Below, one piece after another: positions 57,959 to 64,000 of a stretch of DNA of 64,000 nt (position 1 is its first letter; each line of letters starts with the position of its first letter). The DNA is from Halomicrobium salinisoli (GTDB lineage Archaea > Halobacteriota > Halobacteria > Halobacteriales > Haloarculaceae). The notes beneath the pieces are model-generated. The model ran no database searches and was not told where the DNA came from. It was given only the letters and a program-made list of their open reading frames with translations. A program made the translations under genes and the position numbers. The stretch spans positions 1,612,001-1,676,000 of the forward strand of contig NZ_CP084463.1 in assembly GCF_020405185.1 (NCBI RefSeq), written 5' to 3'.

Positions 57959-59323
57959 ATGGTCGAGACCTACCACCTCGCCTACGTCATCCTCGGGCTC
58001 GCCATATTCGGCGCGGCCGTCCTCCCGCGGCTCCTGAGTCACCGGCCGCTGTCGCTGCCGATCATCTACGTCGCCGGCGGGTACGCCCTGTTCTCGCTCC
58101 CCCACGGCGTGGGGCCGCCGGACATGGTCGGCAACTCCGGGGTCGTGGAGGTCCTGACGGAACTGGTCGTCATCATCGCGCTGATGGGCGCGGGGCTGAA
58201 GATAGACCGCCCGTTCTCCTGGCGCGGCTGGAGCGTGACCTGGCGGCTCCTGGCGGTCGTGATGCCGCTGACCATCGCCGCCACCGTCCTGCTGGGGTAC
58301 TGGGTCATCGGCCTGCAGGTCGCGACGGCGCTCCTCCTGGGGGCCGTCATCGCGCCCACCGACCCGGTCCTGGCCGCGGACATCGAGTCCGGACCGCCGC
58401 TGACCGAGCTCGAGGAGGAGGAAGCGTCCGGCGAGGAGCCCGAGGACGTCCAGGAGCACTCGGTCAGGTTCGCGCTCAGCTCCGAGGCCGGACTGAACGA
58501 CGGCCTGGCCTTCCCCTTTACGAACCTGGCCATCCTCCTGGCCGCGGCGTCCGCACCGGCCGGGTTCGCCTGGCTGACCGAGTGGACGCTGTACTACGTC
58601 CTCTACAAGATCGTCGTCGGCGTGGTCGCCGGGATCGTCCTCGGCTACCTCGGCGGCGTCGTCATCTTCAGGCTACCCGCCTCCTCGCGGGTCGCCGAGG
58701 CGATGGCCGGCGCGGAGGCGCTCTCGGGCACGCTGATCATCTACGGTCTGACGGAGGCGGTCGGCGGATACGGGTTCATCGCCGTCTTCGTCGGCGCGCT
58801 CGTCGTCCGCCAGTTCGAGTGGAAGCACCACTACTACCGGACGCTCAACGACTTCGCCGTCATGGTCGAGCGACTGCTGATGGCCGTCGTCCTCGTGCTG
58901 TTCGGCGGCGCCGTCGCCGGCGGCCTCCTGCGGCCGCTGACGTGGACCGGGATCGGCGTCGGACTGGCGATCCTGCTGCTCGTGCGGCCGATCGCGGGCG
59001 CCATCGGCCTGTGGGGCTCCGACCTCGCGTGGCCGTCACGGCTCGTGATCGGCTCCTACGGGATCCGCGGGATCGGCTCCTTTTACTACCTCTCCTACGC
59101 CCTCAACGAGGCGACCTTCGAGGAGTTCGAACTCGTCATCGCGGCCGACCGGCTGTGGGCGCTGCTGGGCTTCGTCGTGCTCGCCTCGATACTCCTCCAC
59201 GGGGTCACCGCCAGCGCCGTGATGGACGCCTTCGAGCGCTGGGAGGACCGCCGGCAGGCGGAGGCGGCAGCGGACAGCGGCGGCGCCGGTCCCGGATTCG
59301 AGGGACCGGAGGAAGGGGAGTGA
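57959..59323 (+). CDS. Na+/H+ antiporter, NhaP/CPA1 family
   Basis: 454 residues with about 12-13 membrane helices. Exchanges cytoplasmic Na+ (or K+) for protons. CPA1 signatures: LLGAVIAPTDPVLAADIESGPPLTELE (T-D-P motif at the crossed helices) and LSSEAGLNDGLAFPFTNLAILLA (the N-D ion-binding pair in G-L-N-D-G). Further helices include VVEVLTELVVIIALMGAGLKID and FIAVFVGALVVRQFEW. An acidic cytoplasmic loop (EEEEASGEEPEDVQEHS) and C-terminus fit a halophile. The start ATG at 57959 follows an in-frame stretch that is only the shadow of the promoter region. Important for salt and pH balance. Confidence 0.92.
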   Translation: MVETYHLAYVILGLAIFGAAVLPRLLSHRPLSLPIIYVAGGYALFSLPHGVGPPDMVGNSGVVEVLTELVVIIALMGAGLKIDRPFSWRGWSVTWRLLAVVMPLTIAATVLLGYWVIGLQVATALLLGAVIAPTDPVLAADIESGPPLTELEEEEASGEEPEDVQEHSVRFALSSEAGLNDGLAFPFTNLAILLAAASAPAGFAWLTEWTLYYVLYKIVVGVVAGIVLGYLGGVVIFRLPASSRVAEAMAGAEALSGTLIIYGLTEAVGGYGFIAVFVGALVVRQFEWKHHYYRTLNDFAVMVERLLMAVVLVLFGGAVAGGLLRPLTWTGIGVGLAILLLVRPIAGAIGLWGSDLAWPSRLVIGSYGIRGIGSFYYLSYALNEATFEEFELVIAADRLWALLGFVVLASILLHGVTASAVMDAFERWEDRRQAEAAADSGGAGPGFEGPEEGE

Positions 59324-59380
59324 GACGGGGACGGGCGAGACACGTCGTGCATTTATCACGAGTCCAGTCGACCTCCGCCC

Positions 59381-60031
59381 GTGAAGTCGCTCAGGCTCGT
59401 GCTCCGCCACTCGGCGGAGACAATCCACCCGATGCACGCGTTCGTCTGCGAGTCGCCGGCGGTGGACCGCGAGGTGTTCCTCGAGGGGCGCGTCCACGAG
59501 GGCGTCGAGACGGCGCTGACGTACGTCGAAGGGGACCGCGAGGCGTACGAGGCGGCCCTGCAGTCCCGCATCGACGCCGAGGACTACGACGTCACGCCCG
59601 CCGGAGAGGAGGGCTTCTTCCTCTACGTCCGGCAGGAACTCGACGACGCCGGCCAGTTGCTGTTCGACGCCTTCGCCCAGGAGACGCTCGTCATCGCCTC
59701 GCCCGTCGAGTTCCGCTCCGATCGGACGATGCGACTGACCGTGGTCGGCCACCCCGACGACCTCCAGGCGATGCTGGACGCGCTCCCCGAGGGCGTCGAC
59801 GCGGACGTCCGTTCCATCGGGGACTACGGGACGAAAGTAGGGACGGCGCTGACTGACCGGCAGCGAGAGGCGCTGGCGACGGCGTGGGACGCGGGGTACT
59901 ACGAGGTCCCCCGGACGGCCGGCATCGAGGACGTCGCAGACGAACTCGACCTCGCCGTCTCGACGGTCTCCGATCTGCTGCGGCGGGCGGAGTCGCGGCT
60001 CGTGGCGGAGGCGCTGGACGAGCCGCGGTGA
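59381..60031 (+). CDS. HTH-10 (Bat-type) transcriptional regulator
   Basis: 216 residues, GTG start with a TATA-like ATTTATCAC 20-30 bases upstream (59351-59361), so leaderless. The N-terminal part (about 1-150) is a Bat/GAF-like sensor region: LRLVLRHSAETIHPMHAFVCESPAVDREVFLEGRVHEGVETALTYVEGDREAYEAALQSRIDAEDYDVTPAGEEGFFLYVRQELDDAGQLLFDAFAQETLVIASPVEFRSDRTMRLTVVGHPDDLQAMLDALP. The C-terminal HTH_10 is LTDRQREALATAWDAGYYEVPRTAGIEDVADELDLAVSTVSDLLRRAESRLV. Such proteins regulate haloarchaeal stress, pigment and sensory genes. The target is unknown. Confidence 0.88.
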   Translation: MKSLRLVLRHSAETIHPMHAFVCESPAVDREVFLEGRVHEGVETALTYVEGDREAYEAALQSRIDAEDYDVTPAGEEGFFLYVRQELDDAGQLLFDAFAQETLVIASPVEFRSDRTMRLTVVGHPDDLQAMLDALPEGVDADVRSIGDYGTKVGTALTDRQREALATAWDAGYYEVPRTAGIEDVADELDLAVSTVSDLLRRAESRLVAEALDEPR

Positions 60032-60062
60032 GACCGATGAACTCCGTGGGTGCGACAAGTAT

Positions 60063-60124
60063 CCGCGCGAGCGAAGCGAGCGCGGTTCACTTCTCGCGAG
60101 GGAGCGAAGCGACTGAGCGAGAAG
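60063..60124 (+). repeat. Small hairpin repeat, locus 4 (inverse orientation)
   Basis: Two hairpins: 60063-60085, a 6-bp stem CCGCGC/GCGCGG with an 11-base loop GAGCGAAGCGA (the exact complement of the locus-3 loop), and 60090-60124, an 8-bp stem CTTCTCGC/GCGAGAAG with a 19-base loop. Intergenic, right after the HTH-10 gene. Confidence 0.65.
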
Positions 60125-60155
60125 AGCGTTTTTCGCCCACGTTTTTACGAGGAGT

Positions 60156-60180
60156 GGTGACTGCGCGAAGCGCAGTCACC
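60156..60180. terminator. Hairpin downstream of the SRP RNA, likely transcription end
   Basis: GGTGACTGCGC-GAA-GCGCAGTCACC is a perfect 11-bp stem. Outside it, TTTTTAC (60142-60148) and GTAAAAA (60188-60194) can pair as well, and the T-run on the minus strand comes right after the SRP RNA 3' end. It may stop transcription from both sides. Confidence 0.5.
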
Positions 60181-60206
60181 CGACGAAGTAAAAAGGTGGT
60201 ATGAAT

Positions 60207-60519
60207 GGGAAACGGACACCGAGATTGCCCGGCGTTCGGACGCGGGTAGTCCCGTTTGCCTCCTCCACCCCGCGGCCCGACGAGCGACGGGTGTCCGAGG
60301 GTCCGCTGCTCGCTTCCGCGCCTGACGGATTACCCTCGATCAACCGGGTGAGAACACCCCTGCAGGTGTGCGCACCCGGACCGCCGTCCCCGGCGGACGA
60401 GGCTTCGACGTTGGCTCACGGGGTCCGCGCCCGGCAGACCGGACGCCCCCGGGTTCGGTCCCCGCTGAAGGCCATAGTGCGGGCGAGGAGGGGGGCCTAA
60501 CCCCCCGACCTAGTCCGTG
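60207..60519 (-). ncRNA. ffs: Signal recognition particle RNA (7S RNA)
   Basis: Core of the archaeal SRP, which targets membrane proteins. On the minus strand the helix 8 motif GTCAGGCGCGGAAGCGAGCA (about 60304-60325) has the G-G-A-A tetraloop and A-G-C-A symmetric loop that bind SRP54. Around it come CCTCGTCCGCCGGGGACGG (helix 6/5), GGGTGGAGGAGGC and the 5' GGACTAGGTCGGGGGGTTAG. The ends pair through ACGGAC/GTCCGT (helix 1). The 5' end is set near 60519 by a TATA-like CCTTAAGG (60540-60547) about 25 bases upstream; the 3' end by the helix 1 strand near 60210. Length about 313, as in other haloarchaea. Ends are approximate. Confidence 0.88.
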
Positions 60520-60586
60520 TGAATCTGGGCGGGCACCCCTTAAGGACCTTACGGACCGGGCCCCTCGGTGCGGGACGGCGGCACGG

Positions 60587-61000
60587 TCAAATGAGCCGCT
60601 GAGCGCGGGCGTACCAGCCCGCGGCGGCGGGGATGACGAGGGCGAGCGCCGCGACGAGCCAGCGGTGGCCGTCGATCCAGGTGGCCGTCGAGAGCTGCGT
60701 CACGAGGCTCCGGGGGACCGTGAGCGCCCACAGCAGCGCCAGGACGGTGGCGAACAGGCCCAGCACGATGGTCACGCCGGCGACGGTGTCGGGCGGGGAG
60801 CGCCCCTCGCGGCCGGCGGCGAACGCCACGAGCGCGACGCCGGCGAACAGCCCAACGGAGAGGCCGTTGACGGCGCCGGCGCCGTAGTAGGTGCCGACGG
60901 CGCTGCCCTGCTCGATCGCGAGGAACGGGGCCATGAGCGCGACGAGGACGGACAGCGAGGCGACGATGCCGACGGTCGGGGCGAGCCGCAGGGCGTCCAT
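60587..61000 (-). CDS. Four-helix membrane protein (DUF7548-like)
   Basis: 137 residues, ATG at 61000. Four hydrophobic helices: LAPTVGIVASLSVLVALMAPFLAI, AVNGLSVGLFAGVALVAFAAG, TVAGVTIVLGLFATVLALLWALTV and HRWLVAALALVIPAAAGWYARA, with basic ends. Haloarchaeal membrane family, function unknown. The stop is 40 bases before the SRP promoter box. The upstream ATG at 61054 would add a basic segment, not typical of the family. Divergent from the coiled-coil DUF5798 protein. Confidence 0.78.
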   Translation of the reverse strand: MDALRLAPTVGIVASLSVLVALMAPFLAIEQGSAVGTYYGAGAVNGLSVGLFAGVALVAFAAGREGRSPPDTVAGVTIVLGLFATVLALLWALTVPRSLVTQLSTATWIDGHRWLVAALALVIPAAAGWYARAQRLI

Positions 61001-61104
61001 GCGGCCGTCTGCGACCCGCCACGCCTTAACGACCGTGATCCAGCGGGACGGCAACTCGCCAGCGAGCCGAAAAGTCCACGTGCACGTGTGCCGAACGCGC
61101 GGAC

Positions 61105-61533
61105 ATGGGATTCGGCAGCACCGCGAAGAAGGTCCAGAAGCTGGCCGACGTCGCGGACAAGACCTACGACAAGATCAACGATCTCCGCGACCAGCTGACG
61201 GAGCTTCGGGGGACGGTGGAGGAGACCGGTGACAGGGTGGAGAAACTCGAGCGCGAACTGGAGGACCAGCGCGCGCTCCTGGAGGCCATCGCCGAGGAGC
61301 ACGACGTCGACGTCGACGGGGCCGCCGCTGACGCCGTCATCGAGGACGCCGAGGGTGAGCCAGTCGCCGATGAACGAAGCTCGTCGAGCCCTCGTTCGGC
61401 TTCGGCTCACGAGGACGCCGCTGGAGCAAGCTCCAGCGAGCCCTCCGTCGCTGACGCTCCGGAGGACGCCGCCGACGCCGAGGAGTCCACCGGCACGAGC
61501 GGCGCTGACGACGCGCAGTCCGCCGGAGAGTAG
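61105..61533 (+). CDS. Coiled-coil protein (DUF5798-like) with repeat-derived acidic tail
   Basis: 142 residues. The first 75 form an amphipathic coiled coil: GFGSTAKKVQKLADVADKTYDKINDLRDQLTELRGTVEETGDRVEKLERELEDQRALLEAIAEEHDVDVD. The tail is Ser/Ala/Glu/Asp-rich and unstructured. Bases 61390-61465, about residues 96-121, code for SPRSASAHEDAAGASSSEPS and lie in three consecutive hairpins, so the tail was probably lengthened by inserted repeats. The haloarchaeal DUF5798 family has no known function. A plausible GTGCACGTGT-type palindrome lies before the start. Confidence 0.8.
   Translation: MGFGSTAKKVQKLADVADKTYDKINDLRDQLTELRGTVEETGDRVEKLERELEDQRALLEAIAEEHDVDVDGAAADAVIEDAEGEPVADERSSSSPRSASAHEDAAGASSSEPSVADAPEDAADAEESTGTSGADDAQSAGE
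61390..61465 (+). repeat. Three hairpins inside the DUF5798-like gene
   Basis: Stems at 61390-61395/61409-61414 (6 bp, CCTCGT), 61420-61427/61430-61437 (8 bp, GCTGGAGC) and 61442-61447/61460-61465 (6 bp, CCTCCG, loop TCGCTGACGCTC). Loops resemble those of the other small hairpin repeats. All lie in frame within the acidic tail. Confidence 0.6.
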
Positions 61534-61559
61534 CGGGGAACGCAGCCAGTCGACGAGCC

Positions 61560-61976
61560 TCAGCTACCGCCGGCGAGCCGCTGGTGTTCGACCTTCATGC
61601 ACCTGTCCTGCACCACGTCGAGGCCGGCCTCCTCGGCGCGGTCCGCGGCGCCGTCGTGGCGGATGCCCTGCTGGAGCCAGACGGCCGCCACGTCGTCGCG
61701 CTCCAGCGTCTCGTCGACGATGTCGGGCACCTCCTCGCTCGGCCGGAACACGTCCACCACGTCCACGTCGTCGGGGACGTCCGTGATCGAGTCGTAGGAC
61801 CGCTCGCCCAGCACCTCGTCGGCGAAGGGGTTGACCGGGATCACGCGGTACCCCTGCTGCTGGAGGTAGCGCGGAATCTCGTGGGCGGCCTTCCCCTCCG
61901 TCGTCGAGCACCCGACCACGGCGATCGTGTCGTGGTCGAGAATCTCGCGGAGTTCGTCGTCGGAGTCGACGGGCAT
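61560..61976 (-). CDS. CoA-binding domain protein
   Basis: 138 residues: a Rossmann-type CoA_binding domain, DDELREILDHDTIAVVGCSTTEGKAAHEIPRYLQQQGYRVIPVNPFADEVLGERSYDSITDVPDDVDVVDVFRPSEEVPDIVDETLERDDVAAVWLQQGIRHDGAADRAEEAGLDVVQDRCMKVEHQRL. The G-C-S-x-x-x-x-K turn, V-I-P-V-N-P, W-L-Q-Q-G-I and the V-x-D-R-C-M-K-V-E-H end are all typical of YccU-like CoA-binding proteins. Function unknown. The RCMKxEH ending is invariant in the family. Convergent with the DUF5798 protein. Confidence 0.93.
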   Translation of the reverse strand: MPVDSDDELREILDHDTIAVVGCSTTEGKAAHEIPRYLQQQGYRVIPVNPFADEVLGERSYDSITDVPDDVDVVDVFRPSEEVPDIVDETLERDDVAAVWLQQGIRHDGAADRAEEAGLDVVQDRCMKVEHQRLAGGS

Positions 61977-62028
61977 ACGCGGTCCAACGCCCGGGGCGGA
62001 GAAAAGCGTGCTGCCGGCGGCGGAACGG

Positions 62029-62691
62029 TCACTCCGTCGGTAGCGACGCCTCGACGCCGCCGTCGACGGCCGTCTCGATCACGCCGTCGAAGAGCCCGCG
62101 CAGCGTCGACAGCGTCTCCTCGTCGTGGGCCGTCGACTCGGCGACGTGGACCCCCACGCCGCCGATGCACTCCACCCGCGAGGTGATCGACGACTCGATC
62201 TCGTAGGTCCGGCGCAGGTTCGAGTACAGAAGCAGCGTCGTCACCGAGTCGACGACGATGCGCGTCCGGTCGATCCCGTGGTCGCGGTAGAAGTGATCCA
62301 GCAGCTCGGACAGGGCCTGCTCGATCCCCCGGACGTCGGTGGGTCCGGACAGGTACTTGACGGTCTCCGTGTCGTCGGCCGACCCGCCGATGTGGCTCGT
62401 GACGCAGTCGACGACGCCGAGCGGGCCCGGGCCGTCCGCGTAGGTCGCCCGCACCTGCTGCGCGCTGTCCCGCGTCGACAGGACGACGCCCGCCTCCCCG
62501 TCTTCGATCCCGCGGTCGACGATCGATCGCGCGATGCGTCGCTTGCCGGTCAGCGGCGGTCCCACTACGAGGACGTTCGTCCCCGGCGGAACTCTCCCGT
62601 CGACACCTCGCGCTCCGAGTTCGTACATCACTAACTGACCCCGTCGCGGCCCGACCCCCGTCGGTACCTCCCGCCTTCGTCGGGTATCCAT
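62029..62691 (-). CDS. RAD55/KaiC-like ATPase domain protein
   Basis: 220 residues. A RecA-fold (RAD55 family) protein: YELGARGVDGRVPPGTNVLVVGPPLTGKRRIARSIVDRGIEDGEAGVVLSTRDSA holds the Walker A (G-P-P-L-T-G-K-R), and RTRIVVDSVTTLLLYSNLRRTYE carries the Walker B (VVDS) as in HTR-like and KaiC-like signalling proteins. The middle LDHFYRDHGIDR region is family-typical. Start chosen as the ATG at 62691 (15 bases after the likely TSS); an ATG at 62628 (MYELGARGV) is also reasonable. Its role in signalling or repair is unknown. It shares the TATA-like TTTAAA with the tRNA gene. Confidence 0.85.
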   Translation of the reverse strand: MDTRRRREVPTGVGPRRGQLVMYELGARGVDGRVPPGTNVLVVGPPLTGKRRIARSIVDRGIEDGEAGVVLSTRDSAQQVRATYADGPGPLGVVDCVTSHIGGSADDTETVKYLSGPTDVRGIEQALSELLDHFYRDHGIDRTRIVVDSVTTLLLYSNLRRTYEIESSITSRVECIGGVGVHVAESTAHDEETLSTLRGLFDGVIETAVDGGVEASLPTE

Positions 62692-62730
62692 TTCGCCTTT
62701 GGGGTCTCACGCCTGTCCGGAACCGGGGAG

Positions 62731-62736
62731 TTTAAA
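62731..62736. promoter_or_regulatory. Symmetric TTTAAA box shared by tRNA-Arg and the RAD55-like gene
   Basis: TTTAAA lies 29-34 bases before the tRNA and 40-45 bases before the ATG at 62691. Because it is symmetric it may drive both directions. Confidence 0.5.
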
Positions 62737-62764
62737 CCCGAACGCCGAATTAGGATTCCCTGCA

Positions 62765-62839
62765 GGGCGCTTAGCTCAGCCTGGACAGAGTGCGTGGCTT
62801 CGGACCACGTTGCCGGGGGTTCAAATCCCTCAGCGCTCG
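62765..62839 (+). tRNA. tRNA-Arg (UCG anticodon)
   Basis: The cloverleaf is complete: acceptor GGGCGCT/AGCGCTC with one G-T, D arm GCTC/GAGT, anticodon arm CGTGG-CTTCGGA-CCACG with anticodon TCG (62800-62802), 5-base variable loop, T arm GGGGG-TTCAAAT-CCCTC and discriminator G. No CCA is encoded and no intron is present. It reads codon CGA. The 3' end is repeated downstream. Confidence 0.95.
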
Positions 62840-62880
62840 TGAGTTCTGCGCGAACGTCAGTGAGCGCTGACGACCGTCAG

Positions 62881-62896
62881 CTGAGGATTTGAACCC
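62881..62896 (-). repeat. Inverted partial copy of the tRNA-Arg T-arm
   Basis: Read on the minus strand, GGGTTCAAATCCTCAG repeats the tRNA stretch GGGTTCAAATCCCTCAG with one base missing. Together with the direct copy at 62935 this points to old att-site rearrangements. Confidence 0.55.
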
Positions 62897-62934
62897 TGCC
62901 AGGCGCGCGCAGCGTAGCGAGCACGTCTGGCTCC

Positions 62935-62957
62935 GGTTCAAATCCCGCAGCGCTCGT
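62935..62957 (+). repeat. Direct repeat of the tRNA-Arg 3' end (att-like)
   Basis: These 23 bases match the tRNA 3' end at 62818-62840 with one difference (GGTTCAAATCCC then G for T, then CAGCGCTCGT). They lie 117 bases beyond the first copy, with no intact tRNA around them. Such a copy is what an integrase leaves when an element has used the tRNA 3' end as attB. Confidence 0.75.
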
Positions 62958-63009
62958 TCACTTCTCGCGCCGCTCCATTGCGAGCGGCGCGTGGGTGGAG
63001 AACCATAGA

Positions 63010-63020
63010 GGGATTTGAAG
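63010..63020 (-). repeat. Third, short T-arm-like remnant
   Basis: Minus strand reads TTCAAATCCCT, again echoing the tRNA T-loop. It is short and alone would mean little, but lies in the same 200 bases as the other two copies. Confidence 0.3.
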
Positions 63021-63030
63021 CAGGGAGTGA

Positions 63031-63252
63031 AGCGAAGCGGGCGACGGGATCGGCATCGATCCGGACGAGCAGGACCACGTGTTCACCGTCTTCGACCGCC
63101 TCCACAGCCGGGAGGAGTACGAGGGGACGGGCATCGGACTGGCGCTGTGCGAGCGGATCGTCGAGCGCCGCGACGGCGACGTCTGGGTCGACGCCGAACC
63201 CGGCGAGCGGTCGACGTTCCCCTTCACGCTGCCCGCGCTCCGGGGCGAGTGA
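63031..63252 (+). pseudogene. Truncated sensor histidine kinase, C-terminal ATPase remnant
   Basis: An open frame without a start, from after a TGA (63028-63030) to TGA at 63250-63252. About 60 residues match the end of a haloarchaeal histidine kinase ATPase domain: [64 protein letters not shown] contains the G1 box (G-I-G-I), F box and G2 box (G-T-G-I-G-L). The N box, H box and all upstream domains are missing, and H-G-G to R-D-G, E-G to E-R and S-F to P-F are changes from the usual end. The break lies next to the tRNA repeats, suggesting loss by integration or excision. Confidence 0.78.
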
Positions 63253-63496
63253 GCGGGGTCCACCGGCGGGCGCGGCGGTCTCCCGGTCGAGGGCGCGCGA
63301 CCGGGACCGGGTATCGCAGTTCGGTGACGACGACTTTCTGGGAAGCACTGAGCGTGCAATCTGCCGAGTAGCGGGGACGTAACCGGACGCGTTACTGTAA
63401 ATCTATTAACCTGTTTCCTCGCCCAACCGGTGGTACGGACCGAGACAGTTCCCGCGACCGGCGACGCGGCGCAGGGAATTCACTCGACGTGTACCT

Positions 63497-64000
63497 ATGG
63501 AGATAGACATCGCGATGCCGACCAAGGAGTCGGCCGACGTCATCGAGCAGACACTCGAACGAGCAGCGGCGGCGATCGACCGGTCGGCGGCGTCGGTGAA
63601 CCGGCTGGTCGTCGTGGACGACGAGAGCGGCGACGGGACCCGCGAACTGGCCCGCGGGGCCGCGGAGGCGCACGGCTGGGACGCGACCGTCGTCTCCGAG
63701 TCGGCGCCGCTCCCCGTGGCGCGCAGGCGGGCCATCGACCTCGTCGAGACGGAGTGGTTCTGGTTCCTCGACGACGACGTCCGCGTCCGGGCGGACTACG
63801 TCGAGCGACTGCTGGACGCCGTCGCGCCCGCGGTCGGCGCCGTCCAGGGGCGGAAGGCGTCCCGGACGGAGCACCCGAGCGACTGGCTCCACCAGCGATC
63901 GCGGCGGGGCGGGACGCACGCGACGCTCGTCCGCCGCGAGGCCGTGGCCGACGTCGAGATACCGGAAGACGTCGCCGTCCTCGAGGACGAGTACCTCCGC
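63497..64000 (+). CDS. Glycosyltransferase family 2 protein, N-terminal part (cut by window edge)
   Basis: The first 168 residues of a GT-A fold glycosyltransferase, running off the right edge. IDIAMPTKESADVIEQTLERAAAAI is the N-terminal strand and helix, RLVVVDDESGDGTRELARGAAEAHGW holds the V-D-D-E-S-x-D-G-T nucleotide-binding motif, and VETEWFWFLDDDVRVRADYVERLL carries the D-D-D (D-x-D) metal site. GAVQGRKASRTEHPSDWLHQRSRRGGTHATLVRREAVADVEIPEDVAVLEDEYL is the acceptor side. The start ATG at 63497 follows an AT-rich CTGTAAATCTATTAA stretch about 80 bases upstream. The 244-base gap before it has no further gene. The sugar is not known. Confidence 0.9.
   Translation, partial: MEIDIAMPTKESADVIEQTLERAAAAIDRSAASVNRLVVVDDESGDGTRELARGAAEAHGWDATVVSESAPLPVARRRAIDLVETEWFWFLDDDVRVRADYVERLLDAVAPAVGAVQGRKASRTEHPSDWLHQRSRRGGTHATLVRREAVADVEIPEDVAVLEDEYLR

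Noticed and set aside
60201..61198. Plus-strand frames across the SRP RNA and its neighbour
   Set aside because: They read through a structured RNA on the other strand and a membrane-protein gene; no start signals or domains.
62840..62957. Possible second tRNA next to tRNA-Arg
   Set aside because: Only the T-arm and 3' acceptor half are present; no matching 5' acceptor, D arm or anticodon arm can be folded.

Overview
This window is chromosomal DNA from a haloarchaeon (class Halobacteria). The evidence is very high G+C with strong GC third-position bias, acidic proteins rich in Asp and Glu, many leaderless genes with a TATA-like box 25-30 bases before an ATG or GTG, and archaeal informational genes: TFE-alpha, a CDC48-type double AAA ATPase, aTrm56, GHMP-type shikimate kinase and an archaeal SRP RNA. 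The composition and the type of interspersed repeat would fit a Haloarcula-like lineage, but the genus is a guess.

Layout. 0-15 kb: housekeeping and metabolic genes (end of a polysaccharide deacetylase, asparaginase, CopD-like membrane protein, LLM flavin oxidoreductase, GMC oxidoreductase, FAH hydrolase with an HTH regulator, prephenate dehydrogenase, Rsm22-like protein, SurE, EamA transporter, HMA protein, Gfo/Idh/MocA oxidoreductase, beta carbonic anhydrase, and an FAD oxidoreductase with a Rieske-like tail). 15.3-24.0 kb: a six-gene operon in the same order as rhizobial rhbABCDEF, which should make a citrate-hydroxamate siderophore of the schizokinen/rhizobactin type from diaminobutyrate. 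It has DtxR/IdeR-like palindromes in front, and the GMC oxidoreductase gene 10 kb upstream has a near-identical palindrome, so the two look like one iron regulon. 24-31 kb: a HAD hydrolase, ZIP-like transporter, two alpha/beta hydrolases, a PQQ-dehydrogenase-like propeller, a GAF protein and a Na+/Ca2+ exchanger-type antiporter; 28-31 kb has looser codon bias than its surroundings.

31-63 kb is mostly core: shikimate kinase/chorismate mutase, CDC48, aldehyde dehydrogenase, CN-hydrolase, PhoU-type regulator, ATP-NAD kinase, CinA-type protein, the TFE-DUF2110-lipoprotein block, aTrm56, a DsbA-like lipoprotein, an epimerase, a PGF-CTERM surface protein, the menA-menC-menE menaquinone operon, a Na+/H+ antiporter, SRP RNA (minus strand, about 60207-60519), a RadA/RAD55-like ATPase and tRNA-Arg(UCG). 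Just past the tRNA lie repeated copies of its 3' end and a decayed histidine-kinase tail, which looks like an integration scar. The window ends inside a family 2 glycosyltransferase.

The least explained structures are (1) two roughly 255- and 306-base multi-armed palindromic elements (3735-3989 and 43986-44291) that share an identical 14-base outer stem and a CCCCTTTCAGTCCC central hairpin, with inner stems that differ in sequence but keep pairing; and (2) a family of small hairpin repeats, mostly with 11-base loops, that have entered the ends or interiors of several genes. No CRISPR array, intact insertion sequence or prophage was seen.
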